The position numbers and the translations under genes were made by a program. From positions 68,752 through 132,751 of the forward strand of contig NZ_JAIKTS010000004.1 of assembly GCF_023556335.1 (NCBI RefSeq): 64,000 nucleotides of DNA, in the 5' to 3' direction. Within the stretch, counting starts at the first letter, position 1. Each line of letters opens with the position of its first letter. Source of the DNA: Stenotrophomonas mori (GTDB lineage Bacteria; Pseudomonadota; Gammaproteobacteria; Xanthomonadales; Xanthomonadaceae). Positions 38,182 to 46,776 of this stretch are shown piece by piece. The notes under the pieces are model-generated. The model worked only from the letters and a program-made list of their open reading frames with translations, had not been told where the DNA came from and ran no database searches.

Positions 38182-39831
38182 TTACCTGCGCTCGGCCGCG
38201 CTGGCGTCGCGCACCGCGCGGAAGGCTTCCTCGGCACTCCAGTTCGGCCAGTCACGCGAATTGGCCAGCTGCTCGCCCAGGGTGTAGACCACCTCCAGAT
38301 CGCGCGCCGCGCCGGCGAAGGTCCAGTCCGGCTGCCACTCGTCGCCCTGCTGGTGATAGCGCTTGGCGGTGTAGTCGTCCGATGCCCTCTTGCCCGCCTC
38401 CACGCCGCCCTCGACCCAGTCCTGCCCGGCCGAGTACGACAGCGCCGGCACGCCGCGCTTGGCGAACGGGAAGTGGTCGGAGCGGAAGAACAGCCCGGCC
38501 TCCGGCAGCGGATCGGGGGTGTAGCGGATGTCCCAGCCGCGCGCCACGTCCTTGAGCTGGTCGAGCAGCTCCATCTTCGCCGAGCCGTAAATGCCGAAAT
38601 CACGCGACGGCCCGTACGGCGCCATGCCGTCCATGTTGATCATCGCCACGGTCTTGGCCAGCGGATACAGCGGATGGGTGGCGTAGTACTCCGAACCGAG
38701 CAGGCCCTTCTCCTCCGCGGTGACCGCCATGAACACCACCGACCGCTGCGGCCGCGGCATCTTGGCGAAGCCGCGCGCCAGCTCCAGCAGCGAAGCGGTG
38801 CCACTGGCGTTGTCCAGCGCGCCGTTGAAGATCCGGTCGCCGCCCGCATCCGGCTCGCCCACGCCGAGGTGGTCCCAGTGCGCCGTGTACAGGACGGTCT
38901 CGTCCGGATGGCGGTTGCCCTCCAGCCGCGCCACCACGTTGTGCGAGGTGATGACTTCGGTCTTCACCGCGTAGTCGGCGGAGAACGTCTCCCCTTCCAG
39001 CACCACCGGCTGGAAATCGCGCGTCTGCGCCTGGCGCTTGAGCGCCTCGAAATCGAGCCCGGCGCGGCGGAACATCGCCACCGCCAGGTCGCGCTGGATC
39101 CAGCCCTCCAGCGGCGGATGCTCCGCGGCGGGATCGTCGCGCACGACGTCGAACATGGTGTTGGTGTTGGAACCCGCCACCGTCGCCCAGCCGTACGAGG
39201 CCGGCGCGGTCTCATGGACGATCAGCACGCCCGCAGCGCCCTGCCGCGCACCCTCTTCGTACTTGTAGGTCCAGCGCCCGTAATAGGTCATGCCCTTGCC
39301 GTCGAAATCGCCGGTTCCGGTCTCGAAATCCGGGTCGTTGATCAGCATCACCGCGATCTTGCCCTTCAGGTCCACGCCCTTGAAGTCGTCCCAGTCGCGT
39401 TCCGGCGCCTTCACGCCGTAGCCGACGAACACCAGCGGCGCATCCTTGATCGCCACCGCGGCGTCGCCGTTCATCGCCGCGCGCACGGCGATTTCCTGGC
39501 CCTGGGTCAGCACCTGCGGCGTGCCCTTGCTGGACAGCGACAGCTGCGGCTTGCCGATGATGTCGCCCTTGAGCAGCGGCACCGCCTGGGTCCACAGGCG
39601 CTTGCCGTCCTGCAGGTCGCCCCCCGGCTGCAGGCCGGCCTCGGCGAACTGCCGGCTCAGGTAGGCGACGGTCTTCTCCTCGCCGGCGGTGGCCGGGGAA
39701 CGGCCCTCGTAGGCGTCGGACGCCAGTTCCTTCACGTCGGCGGAAATCCGCGCACCGTCGAACTTCGGCGGCGCGGCCAGCAGCGCCGAGGACACCGACA
39801 GCGCCAGCACGCTGATGATCACTCGCTTCAT
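38182..39831 (-). CDS. M28 family zinc aminopeptidase with PA domain
   Basis: Periplasmic or secreted aminopeptidase of 549 residues. It starts with a signal peptide (MKRVIISVLALSVSSALLAA). A PA-type insert (about 130-230, VFVGYGVKAPERDWDDFKG) precedes the catalytic M28 core with the zinc ligands in YTAHWDHLGVG, GALDNASGTASLLELA, TAEEKGLLGS and FFRSDHFPFAKRGVPAL. All metal ligands appear present. The start at 39831 gives the signal peptide. With the M13 enzyme and other secreted hydrolases, it fits a protein-scavenging lifestyle. Confidence 0.93.
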   Translation of the reverse strand: MKRVIISVLALSVSSALLAAPPKFDGARISADVKELASDAYEGRSPATAGEEKTVAYLSRQFAEAGLQPGGDLQDGKRLWTQAVPLLKGDIIGKPQLSLSSKGTPQVLTQGQEIAVRAAMNGDAAVAIKDAPLVFVGYGVKAPERDWDDFKGVDLKGKIAVMLINDPDFETGTGDFDGKGMTYYGRWTYKYEEGARQGAAGVLIVHETAPASYGWATVAGSNTNTMFDVVRDDPAAEHPPLEGWIQRDLAVAMFRRAGLDFEALKRQAQTRDFQPVVLEGETFSADYAVKTEVITSHNVVARLEGNRHPDETVLYTAHWDHLGVGEPDAGGDRIFNGALDNASGTASLLELARGFAKMPRPQRSVVFMAVTAEEKGLLGSEYYATHPLYPLAKTVAMINMDGMAPYGPSRDFGIYGSAKMELLDQLKDVARGWDIRYTPDPLPEAGLFFRSDHFPFAKRGVPALSYSAGQDWVEGGVEAGKRASDDYTAKRYHQQGDEWQPDWTFAGAARDLEVVYTLGEQLANSRDWPNWSAEEAFRAVRDASAAERR

Positions 39832-39934
39832 TGGTTTACTCCCAGGGTCGGACAACCCGGGCAGTGTAGCCAGCGGCGCGACCGTACGGGCAGTGCCGGG
39901 CAGCCTGGCCACCGTGCGACACCGGCAGGCCCGG

Positions 39935-41188
39935 CTACAGGTTCGCCACGCGCGCCCACAGCGCATCGCGTTCGCGGGCGTTGCCGCTCAGTTCGGCGGC
40001 GCGGGCGAACGCAGCACGCGCCTCATCGCGGCGCCCCAGCTGTTCGAGCAGGTCGCCACGTACCGCCTGCAGCGGTGCGTAGCCCTCCAGCCGCCCTCCT
40101 TCCTGCAGCGCCTCGAGCATCGTCCATGCGGCCTGGGGTCCTTGGGCCCGCGCCACCGCGACCGTCCGGTTCAACTCGATCACCGGCGACGGCAGCACCC
40201 TCGCCAGCCGTGCATACAGCCGCGCGATGTGCGGCCAGTCGGTCTGCTCGGCACAGCGAGCCCGTGCATGGCAGTCGGCGATGGCGGCCTGCAGCACATA
40301 GGCATCATCATCGCCCCCCAGCGTCCGTGCCTTTTCCAGTGCCGCCTGCCCACGGGCGATCTGCAGCCAGTCCCAGCGGCCACGGTCCTGCTCCATCAGC
40401 AGTATTGCCGCACCATCGGCATCGGTGCGTGCGTTCATCCGCGAGGCCTGCAGTTCCATCAGCGCCAGCAGTCCCAGCACCGGCACCGAACCGGGCATCA
40501 ACCCGGCCAGCACGCGCGCCAGGCGCAGCGCCTCCCCGCACAGCGCCGGGCGCATCCAATCGTCGCCCTGGCTGGCTGCGTAGCCCTCGTTGAAGACCAG
40601 GTAGACCACCTCCAACACCGAGCGCAGCCGCCGTGGCAGGTTTCTGCGCCGCGGCACCTCGAACGGCACGCGGCGCTCGGCGAGCGTGCGCTTGGCGCGG
40701 ACGATGCGCTGGGCGATGGTGGGCTCCGGGAGCAGGAATGCGCGCGCGATCTCGGCCGTGCTCAATCCGCACAACAGGCGCAGGGTCAGCGCCACGCGCG
40801 CATCGGCCGATAGAACCGGATGACAGGCGACGAACAGCAACCGCAGCAGGTCATCGCCGACGTCGTCCTCCACTTCGCGCTCGTGGTCGCGCACGATGCT
40901 CCCCTGGTGGTCCGATGCCTGCGCCATCGCCGCCTGCTTGCCTGCATGCAGGCGACGCCGGCGCAAAAGATCGATCGCCCGCCGCTGGGCAGTGGCCATC
41001 AACCAGGCGGCTGGGTTGTCCGGCACACCGTGTCGTGGCCAGTGCTCGAGCGCGGCGACCAGCGTGTCCTGGGCCAGCTCCTCGGCGCTGTCCAGATCGC
41101 CCAGCATCCGTGCCAGCCGCGCGACCAAGCGCGACGATTCCATCCGCCACACCGTATCGAGCCTGCGCTGGAGTTCGCGTTGGTCCAT
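39935..41188 (-). CDS. ECF42-type RNA polymerase sigma factor with C-terminal extension
   Basis: A 417-residue sigma factor. Sigma-2 (about 10-85, with DLDSAEELAQDTLVAALEHW) and sigma-4 (about 115-165, LCGLSTAEIARAFLLPEPTI) are followed by a long extension: a DUF6596-like region (VLEVVYLVFNEGYAAS) and a C-terminal TPR-like part. This layout defines the ECF42 group, which lacks an anti-sigma factor and sits beside YCII (DGPF) genes, exactly as here. The extension is needed for activity in the studied examples. ATG 41188 is the first good start. It is separated from the glyoxalase gene upstream by 351 nt. Confidence 0.9.
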   Translation of the reverse strand: MDQRELQRRLDTVWRMESSRLVARLARMLGDLDSAEELAQDTLVAALEHWPRHGVPDNPAAWLMATAQRRAIDLLRRRRLHAGKQAAMAQASDHQGSIVRDHEREVEDDVGDDLLRLLFVACHPVLSADARVALTLRLLCGLSTAEIARAFLLPEPTIAQRIVRAKRTLAERRVPFEVPRRRNLPRRLRSVLEVVYLVFNEGYAASQGDDWMRPALCGEALRLARVLAGLMPGSVPVLGLLALMELQASRMNARTDADGAAILLMEQDRGRWDWLQIARGQAALEKARTLGGDDDAYVLQAAIADCHARARCAEQTDWPHIARLYARLARVLPSPVIELNRTVAVARAQGPQAAWTMLEALQEGGRLEGYAPLQAVRGDLLEQLGRRDEARAAFARAAELSGNARERDALWARVANL

Positions 41189-41539
41189 CGTTCCACGATC
41201 ACACCACCGCCCTGCCGCGCGTGCAAGCGAGTGGAAGCCATCACATTCCCGCCACGTACCGCGGCATCCATCCCACTGACCGCTCACAGATCGACGAAGA
41301 CCTTGAGCACATCCCGGGCAGAAACCTGGCATCGCGCAGCACACCTCCTGGCGACCAGGCACGGGGCGGCCACCACCCGGGCATCGCCCCGGCCACGGTG
41401 CGGACACGTGCAAACAACCGATGCAGGCCACGGCCCCGTTGCGGTACCTGCACAGCGGCCCCCTCCCTGTAGCGCACCATCGTCTGCTCATCGAAGGGCG
41501 CCGCGGGGAGGGTCGCACCCGGATGCGAGCGACCGCAGA
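41189..41539. other. Intergenic region in the ECF42 locus
   Basis: 351 nt between the VOC gene and the sigma-factor gene, both on the minus strand. I find no coding sequence of normal codon use and no TGTCGA-type element upstream of the sigma gene. Transcription of the sigma gene probably relies on read-through or on a promoter I cannot identify. Confidence 0.55.
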
Positions 41540-41944
41540 TCAATCCGACCGCGCCTCCATGTAGGCGATTTCCCAAAGGTGCCCATCCAGGTCCTGGAAG
41601 CCGCGCTGGTACATGAAACCATGATCGCGCGCCGGCATCGGTTCGCTCGCACCCGCGGCCAACGCTTTGTCCATCAGCGTATTGACCGCCGCGCGGCTCT
41701 CCGCCGACAGGCAGGTGATCATCTCGGTCTGCCTGCGAGCATCGACGAGCGGTTTGGCGGTGAATGTCTGGAAGAATGCTTCTACCAGCAGCATCACGAA
41801 TATGCTCTCGCTGACCACCATGCAGGCGGCATTGTGGTCGCTGAACTGCGGATTGAAGGTGTAGCCGAGCGCGCCGAAGAACGCTTTCGAGGCCTCGAGG
41901 TCGCGTACCGGCAGGTTGACGAAGATCATCCGGGGCATGGCCAT
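41540..41944 (-). CDS. VOC (glyoxalase-fold) family protein
   Basis: A 134-residue single-domain VOC protein with the beta-alpha-beta-beta-beta repeats: MIFVNLPVRDLEASKAFFGA at the start and GFQDLDGHLWEIAYM at the end. The metal-ligand-like glutamate in WEIAYME is present. Substrates could be glyoxal-like compounds, fosfomycin-type antibiotics or dioxygenase substrates; none is indicated. It starts 2 nt after the stop of the fused YCII-VOC gene, so the two are one operon, and it ends 351 nt before the sigma gene. Confidence 0.85.
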   Translation of the reverse strand: MAMPRMIFVNLPVRDLEASKAFFGALGYTFNPQFSDHNAACMVVSESIFVMLLVEAFFQTFTAKPLVDARRQTEMITCLSAESRAAVNTLMDKALAAGASEPMPARDHGFMYQRGFQDLDGHLWEIAYMEARSD

Positions 41945-41946
41945 CG

Positions 41947-42849
41947 TCACCGTCCTCCGTCCATCGGCGCCATGCAGTTGACCATCCATGGCTTGCCGTA
42001 ACGGTCCACCAGCATGCCCCAGCGCCTGGCCCAGAACGTCTCGCCCAGCGGCACCTGCACCTGGCCGCCCTCGGCCAGCGCCGCGAATATGCGTTCGGCG
42101 TCGTCGACGCTCTCCACATCCACCGTGATGGTGATGCCGCCTTCACCGCGCTGCGTGCCGTCGGCCCCCATCAGCACTGCGCCGCCGGCCTCGACCTGGC
42201 AATGTGCGACGTGGTCCGGAGGCGGCATGAAACCACCGCATCCATCGCCGTCCATGCCGGACTCGGGCGGCATGTCGCTGTAGTGCATTTCAGACACTAC
42301 CTTGCCGCCCAGCGCCCTGGCATAGAACGCCATTGCCTCATGGGTATCGCCGTTGAAGCCCAGGAAGGGAATCAGTTTCATCGTGCTGCTCCTTGTCGTC
42401 GGGGGTTGGAATCCGGATCCGTCGTTGCGGTCCATGCGCTCATGCAGACGCTGCTGCTGTGCACGCAGTTCGGGGGTGAAGGTATCGCCAAAGTCTTCCG
42501 CCTCGAGGAACGGACGGATCTCTACATCCATCGGTGCGCGACCGTCCGGGTTGAATGGGGCGCACTTGAGCCACTCCACCGCCTCCTCCATCGAGCGGAC
42601 CTGCCACAGCCAGAAGCCGGCGACCAGCTCGCAGGTTTCGGCGAACGGGCCATCGATGACGCTGCGCCGCGTGCCGTCGAACCGCACCCGCACCCCACGG
42701 CGGCTTGGATGCAGGCCTTCGGCGGCCAACATGACGCCGGCCTCCACCAGACGCTCGTTGTAGGTACGCATCGCCGCCAGTTCGGCTTGGGCAGGCATTC
42801 TCCCGGCCTCGCTGTCAGCGGATGCCTTCACCATCACCATCACTTTCAT
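41947..42849 (-). CDS. Fused YCII (DGPF) - PhnB-like VOC protein
   Basis: One uninterrupted 300-residue frame holding two proteins that are normally separate. Residues 1-135 are a YCII domain (MKVMVMVKASADSEAG, with the hallmark DGPFAET). Residues 157-300 are a PhnB-like VOC domain (KLIPFLGFNGDTHEAMAFYA through WARRWGMLVDRYGKPW). The joining segment (about 140-156) is Ser/Thr/Pro-rich and reads like former intergenic sequence. An internal ATG at 42381 has AAGGAG seven bases upstream, so a separate 144-residue VOC protein may also be made. ATG 42849 has AAGG upstream. First gene of the ECF42 operon. Confidence 0.88.
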   Translation of the reverse strand: MKVMVMVKASADSEAGRMPAQAELAAMRTYNERLVEAGVMLAAEGLHPSRRGVRVRFDGTRRSVIDGPFAETCELVAGFWLWQVRSMEEAVEWLKCAPFNPDGRAPMDVEIRPFLEAEDFGDTFTPELRAQQQRLHERMDRNDGSGFQPPTTRSSTMKLIPFLGFNGDTHEAMAFYARALGGKVVSEMHYSDMPPESGMDGDGCGGFMPPPDHVAHCQVEAGGAVLMGADGTQRGEGGITITVDVESVDDAERIFAALAEGGQVQVPLGETFWARRWGMLVDRYGKPWMVNCMAPMDGGR

Positions 42850-42899
42850 TGCTATGCCTTGCCGGTTGCGGATCGGTTGATCTGCTTCACATCCAAGAC

Positions 42900-42926
42900 G
42901 ACGAACCAGCACTCCCCGGATCGACA
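42900..42926 (-). promoter_or_regulatory. Candidate ECF42 promoter
   Basis: On the minus strand TGTCGA (42926-42921), a 17-nt spacer and CGTC (42903-42900) precede the fused gene by about 50 nt. From memory, the published ECF42 signature is TGTCGA in the -35 and CGA/TC in the -10 region. The TGTCGA also lies within a short inverted repeat (GGATCG-ACA-CGATCC, 42918-42932). This would make the locus self-regulated by its own sigma factor. Confidence 0.65.
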
Positions 42927-42944
42927 CGATCCACGCGCTTTTTT

Positions 42945-42958
42945 ATGAATGCATTCAT
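42945..42958. promoter_or_regulatory. 14-bp perfect palindrome between divergent YCII genes
   Basis: ATGAATGCATTCAT is its own reverse complement. It lies in the 169-nt region between the fused gene and the second YCII gene, 18 nt from the candidate ECF42 -35 element. The AT content is well above its surroundings, so it may bind a regulator. No regulator gene is adjacent apart from the sigma factor. Confidence 0.4.
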
Positions 42959-43018
42959 GATTTCCGGGAGCGCCCGTTTCTGGCCCAAGATGGCCACTCA
43001 CCCATACCGGCCGCTTCC

Positions 43019-43387
43019 ATGACGTTCCTGCTGCTGATCTATATCGACCCGGAGCTGCTGCAATCGCTCTCCCAGGAGGAGTACGACGCACAGATGCGCC
43101 AATGCCTGCACCATGCCGACGTCCTGCAGGCGCAGGGCACCCTGCAGCTGGCACAGCGACTGCGGCCTCCGGCCACTGCCCGGACCCTGCGCACTCGCGA
43201 TGGCCAGTCCCGCATCGTCGACGGTCCGTTCGCCGAAACCCGCGAGATCCTCGCCGGCTTCAACCTGATCGAGGCTGCCGATGCCGACGCGGCAATGTGC
43301 ATCGCCCGCCAGTTCCCATGGGCGGCCTACGGAAGCATCGAGGTAAGGGAGGTGGAGCCGATGGGCTCCGCCAGCCAGCCATGCTGA
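43019..43387 (+). CDS. YCII (DGPF) family protein
   Basis: A 122-residue stand-alone YCII-related protein with the hallmark DGPFAETREILAGFNLIEA and the dimeric ferredoxin-like fold of the family; YCII proteins have a conserved His-Asp pair of suspected catalytic role. It is divergent from the fused YCII-VOC gene, so the locus has two YCII domains. YCII genes are the usual partners of ECF42 sigma factors. I find no TGTCGA element in front of this copy. Confidence 0.85.
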   Translation: MTFLLLIYIDPELLQSLSQEEYDAQMRQCLHHADVLQAQGTLQLAQRLRPPATARTLRTRDGQSRIVDGPFAETREILAGFNLIEAADADAAMCIARQFPWAAYGSIEVREVEPMGSASQPC

Positions 43388-43429
43388 AGGGGTAGAAAAC
43401 GGCATCCACCGCCATATGACCACATCCCC

Positions 43430-43593
43430 TTGACACCTAAGACATTGAATAAAATAGAAAATAAAAAATTTTCATATAAAATCATTCATGACTTGTTAAC
43501 TTTTTACCTCTCTGCGGTTATTGTCGGCCTACTTGGCGTTCGGCCTTTGTTCAGTCTGGCCAGACCAAGACCAATTTCACAGGGAGAGAAGAG
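43430..43593 (+). promoter_or_regulatory. AT-rich promoter region of the Oar-like receptor
   Basis: This is the most AT-rich stretch of the window. It contains TTGACA (43430-43435), a TATAAAAT stretch (from 43475), TTGTTA (43493-43498) and a perfect inverted repeat GAAAAT-AAAAA-ATTTTC (43457-43473). I cannot decide which elements form the promoter. The repeat could be a repressor site. A GGGAGAGAAGAG ribosome site precedes the ATG. Confidence 0.55.
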
Positions 43594-46500
43594 ATGATCA
43601 AACGCAAGTCGATACAGCGCGCATCTTTGAGCGTTGCTCTGGGCCTCTGCATTGCGAGCAGCGCCTACGCGCAGTCCAATGCATCCGGCTCGATTTTCGG
43701 TTCAGGCGGCCAGCCAGGCACCACTGTGGTCATTCGCAACACGGATACTGGGCTCACTCGTGAGATCCGTGTCGACAGCAACGGGCGCTACAGCGCTTCG
43801 GCCCTTCCCGTCGGCAAATACGAAGTAAGGCTGAAGAGGGACGATGTGGTCGTCGCTTCCAAGTCCGATGTCATGGTGCAGCTTGGCGCCGGCAGCGAGG
43901 TGTCTTTTGGTACCTCCAGCAGCGGCACCACCACCGACATTGATCGCATCGAAGTGCGCGCCAGCGCCATGTCGCCCATTGACGTCTCCGCTACCGACAG
44001 CCGGCAGGTGTTCACTGCGGAGCAGATCTCCAAGATGTCCGTGGGACACAGCATCAATGCCTTGGCGCTCCTTGCTCCAGGCGTCATCGCCGCCGATTCG
44101 CGCTATGGCAATGTCACTTCGTTCAGTGGCTCGGCAGCATCAGAGAACGCTTTCTATATCAATGGCTATGCCGTTACCAACCCGCTGACCAACCTCGGCT
44201 CGACCACGCTGCCCTTCGATGGCATCGGGCAGTTCCAGGCCATCACCGGCGGCTATGGGGCCGAGTTCGGGCGCGCTACTGGCGGTGTGGTGAACATCAT
44301 CACCAAGAGCGGCACCAACGAATTCAAAGCAGGTGCCCAGGTCCTCTGGTCGCCGAAGGACCTGCGCGCGCACTCGCGCAACATCTACTTTCCCAACACC
44401 GGCAAGCTGCCCGCCACGGACGGTTTGGTGTACCAGAACCTGAGCGCCCAGACCACCGACTCTCTGGTCTACGGCGTCTACGCCAGTGGTCCAATCGTCA
44501 AGGATCGCCTGTTCTTCTACGCCGGTGCAGAGTTTGAGGATCAAGACCGGACTACAGTTTCCACCCGTTCGAATACCCCCACGGGCTATCAGAAACGCGA
44601 TTACGAAGTTCCGCGCTGGCTCGCAAAGTTGGACTGGTACATCACGGATAACCATCTGCTGGAATTCACCGGGATCTCCGACGTGACCAAGCAGACAATG
44701 GGAACGTACGAGTACAACTACATGGGAACGGATATCTTCAAGCCCGGTAAGGTCAAAAACAGTGGCTTCTACTACAAGGATGGCGGCGAACTCTACATCG
44801 GCAAATACACCGGCTATCTGACCGACAATCTGACACTGACCGCGCTTTATGGGCAGCAGGAGCAGGATCATATCGCTGAGCCGTGGGGCTATGACCCGAG
44901 CGTGGTCTACGTCAGCGACAATCGCAACGTCGCCAACCCCGTCCGTAACGGTGCATTCGCGCAGCTCGACTATCCGGATGCATATGACAAGACCGATGGC
45001 TATCGCGTCGATCTGGAATGGCGCCTAGGCAATCACACCCTGCGCGGCGGTTATGACGTGCAGAACTCCGAATCACGTGCCGGCGAAGTGACGGCCGGAC
45101 CGGGCTACCGCTGGCTCTATGAGTCGATGGGCGCCGCCAATGCCAACGACACCATCCCGGGCAGCGGTGGCGCTCGTGGGCCTGGTGGCAATGGCGACTA
45201 TGTCGTGAAATACGTGTATGCCAACGGTGGCATGTTTAAGGTTGAACAGAAGGCCTTCTATCTGGAGGACCGCTGGCAGGTCACCGATAACTGGCTGCTG
45301 TCGCTTGGCCTGCGCAACGAGAGCTTCCAGAACTTCAATGCCGACGGCATCGTCTATGTCGAGCAGAAGAACCAGTGGGCTCCGCGTATCGGCGCAACCT
45401 GGGACGTCTACGGCGATTCTTCGCTGAAGGTGTTCGCCAACGCTGGCCGGTATCACCTGGCGATGCCGAACAACGTGGCGCTGCGTGGCGCAGCCGGTTC
45501 CACGTACACCATGGAGTACTTCTCCTTCACCGGCATTGACCCGAATACCGGCTTGCCTCAAGGAACGGTGGCGCTGGGTAACGGTCCCTACTCGTCCAAC
45601 AACGAGTATGGTCAGGCGCCTGATCCGGCATCGGTGGCTGCCAAGGGCTTGAAGTCGCACTATCAGGACGAATTCGTGCTGGGCTTCGAGAAGCAGCTTG
45701 GTGACTCCTTGGCCTTCGGTGCGCGCTACATGTTCCGTGATCTGAAGAGTGCGATCGACGACATGTGCGACTGGCGCCCGGCCTACTACTGGGCACTCGA
45801 AAATGGATATTCCGACGCCGTGGCCGAAGCCCTCGGTGACGGGTTGGGCAACTGCCGCCTGTTCAACCCCGGCGTGGGCAACACCTTCCAGCTGGACGAT
45901 GGCACCGGCAACCTGGTGACCGTCCCCCTGTCTGCCCAGCAGATGGGCTTCCCGAAGCTCAAGCGCCGCTACCAGGGTGTGAATGTGTTCCTGGAGCATC
46001 CGTTCGACGGGAAATTCTACGGAAAGATCGATTACACCTGGTCGCACAACTACGGTAATGCGGAGGGACAGTTGAAGTCCGACGTGGCCCAAACCGACGT
46101 CTCGCAGACGATGGATTGGGACCATCCGGAAATCATGCTCCACGCCAATGGCAACCTGCCCAATGATCGTCGCCACTACCTCAAGGCCTTTGGTCATTAC
46201 CAGCTCAATGAGGAGTGGCGCTTCTCCAGCACCTTCACCCTGATGTCAGGGCGACCGATGAACTGCACTGGCTACTATGCGGGCCCGGATCCGGATGGCG
46301 AGTTCAGCAACACCGTTGAGTATGCTGGTCCCTACTACCGCTACTGCAATGGCCAAGTCATGCCGCGCGGCTCTGCCGGTACCACGCCTTGGATAGGGCG
46401 CCTGGACATGGGCGTGGCTTACCGTCCGTCCTTCCTGGACAACAAGCTGGAAGTTTCAGTTGACCTGTTCAACGTCACCAACTCGCAGCGTGCCCAGAAC

Positions 46501-46614
46501 TACATCGAGTACGGCGAAAATGGCTCGATCGGTAATTTGTATAACCAAACGAACCGCGTGATCAGCTACTCCACCCCGCGCTACATGCGTCTGGGTATCC
46601 GTTACGACTTCTGA
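43594..46614 (+). CDS. Oar-like TonB-dependent outer membrane receptor
   Basis: A 1006-residue outer-membrane protein with signal peptide (MIKRKSIQRASLSVALGLCIASSAYA), an N-terminal carboxypeptidase-regulatory-like beta domain (about 30-110), a TonB-receptor plug (about 120-260; FYINGYAVTNPL, GGVVNIITKSGTNEFKAG) and a large barrel ending MRLGIRYDF. Oar proteins transport or export peptides and proteins in several bacteria; the substrate here is unknown. GC is visibly lower than in neighbouring genes (high fifties to about 60% by eye), and codon use is less biased, which can indicate transfer, though receptors of this type are often less GC-rich. No TonB partner is near. Confidence 0.93.
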   Translation: MIKRKSIQRASLSVALGLCIASSAYAQSNASGSIFGSGGQPGTTVVIRNTDTGLTREIRVDSNGRYSASALPVGKYEVRLKRDDVVVASKSDVMVQLGAGSEVSFGTSSSGTTTDIDRIEVRASAMSPIDVSATDSRQVFTAEQISKMSVGHSINALALLAPGVIAADSRYGNVTSFSGSAASENAFYINGYAVTNPLTNLGSTTLPFDGIGQFQAITGGYGAEFGRATGGVVNIITKSGTNEFKAGAQVLWSPKDLRAHSRNIYFPNTGKLPATDGLVYQNLSAQTTDSLVYGVYASGPIVKDRLFFYAGAEFEDQDRTTVSTRSNTPTGYQKRDYEVPRWLAKLDWYITDNHLLEFTGISDVTKQTMGTYEYNYMGTDIFKPGKVKNSGFYYKDGGELYIGKYTGYLTDNLTLTALYGQQEQDHIAEPWGYDPSVVYVSDNRNVANPVRNGAFAQLDYPDAYDKTDGYRVDLEWRLGNHTLRGGYDVQNSESRAGEVTAGPGYRWLYESMGAANANDTIPGSGGARGPGGNGDYVVKYVYANGGMFKVEQKAFYLEDRWQVTDNWLLSLGLRNESFQNFNADGIVYVEQKNQWAPRIGATWDVYGDSSLKVFANAGRYHLAMPNNVALRGAAGSTYTMEYFSFTGIDPNTGLPQGTVALGNGPYSSNNEYGQAPDPASVAAKGLKSHYQDEFVLGFEKQLGDSLAFGARYMFRDLKSAIDDMCDWRPAYYWALENGYSDAVAEALGDGLGNCRLFNPGVGNTFQLDDGTGNLVTVPLSAQQMGFPKLKRRYQGVNVFLEHPFDGKFYGKIDYTWSHNYGNAEGQLKSDVAQTDVSQTMDWDHPEIMLHANGNLPNDRRHYLKAFGHYQLNEEWRFSSTFTLMSGRPMNCTGYYAGPDPDGEFSNTVEYAGPYYRYCNGQVMPRGSAGTTPWIGRLDMGVAYRPSFLDNKLEVSVDLFNVTNSQRAQNYIEYGENGSIGNLYNQTNRVISYSTPRYMRLGIRYDF

Positions 46615-46640
46615 TCCAAACACGTACCAAGCACTTCTTT

Positions 46641-46667
46641 AGACCCGGCCCCGTGCCGGGTCTTTCT
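46641..46667 (+). terminator. Rho-independent terminator after the Oar-like receptor
   Basis: AGACCCGGC, loop CCCGT, GCCGGGTCT form a 9-bp stem followed by TTCTATTT, giving a U-rich tail. It lies 26 nt after the stop codon. Confidence 0.88.
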
Positions 46668-46776
46668 ATTTCCACTCCGCTCCAGAAAAGACCAAGCCAG
46701 ACAACGGAACGTACTGGGCCGAGCTTTCAGCCAGCGAGCTGTATTGCCCCACTCCCCGCCAAGCCGGCCCCGACAA

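Noticed and set aside
41189-41539. A gene in the gap before the sigma factor
   Set aside because: Frames there are short, cysteine/arginine-rich and lack coding bias.
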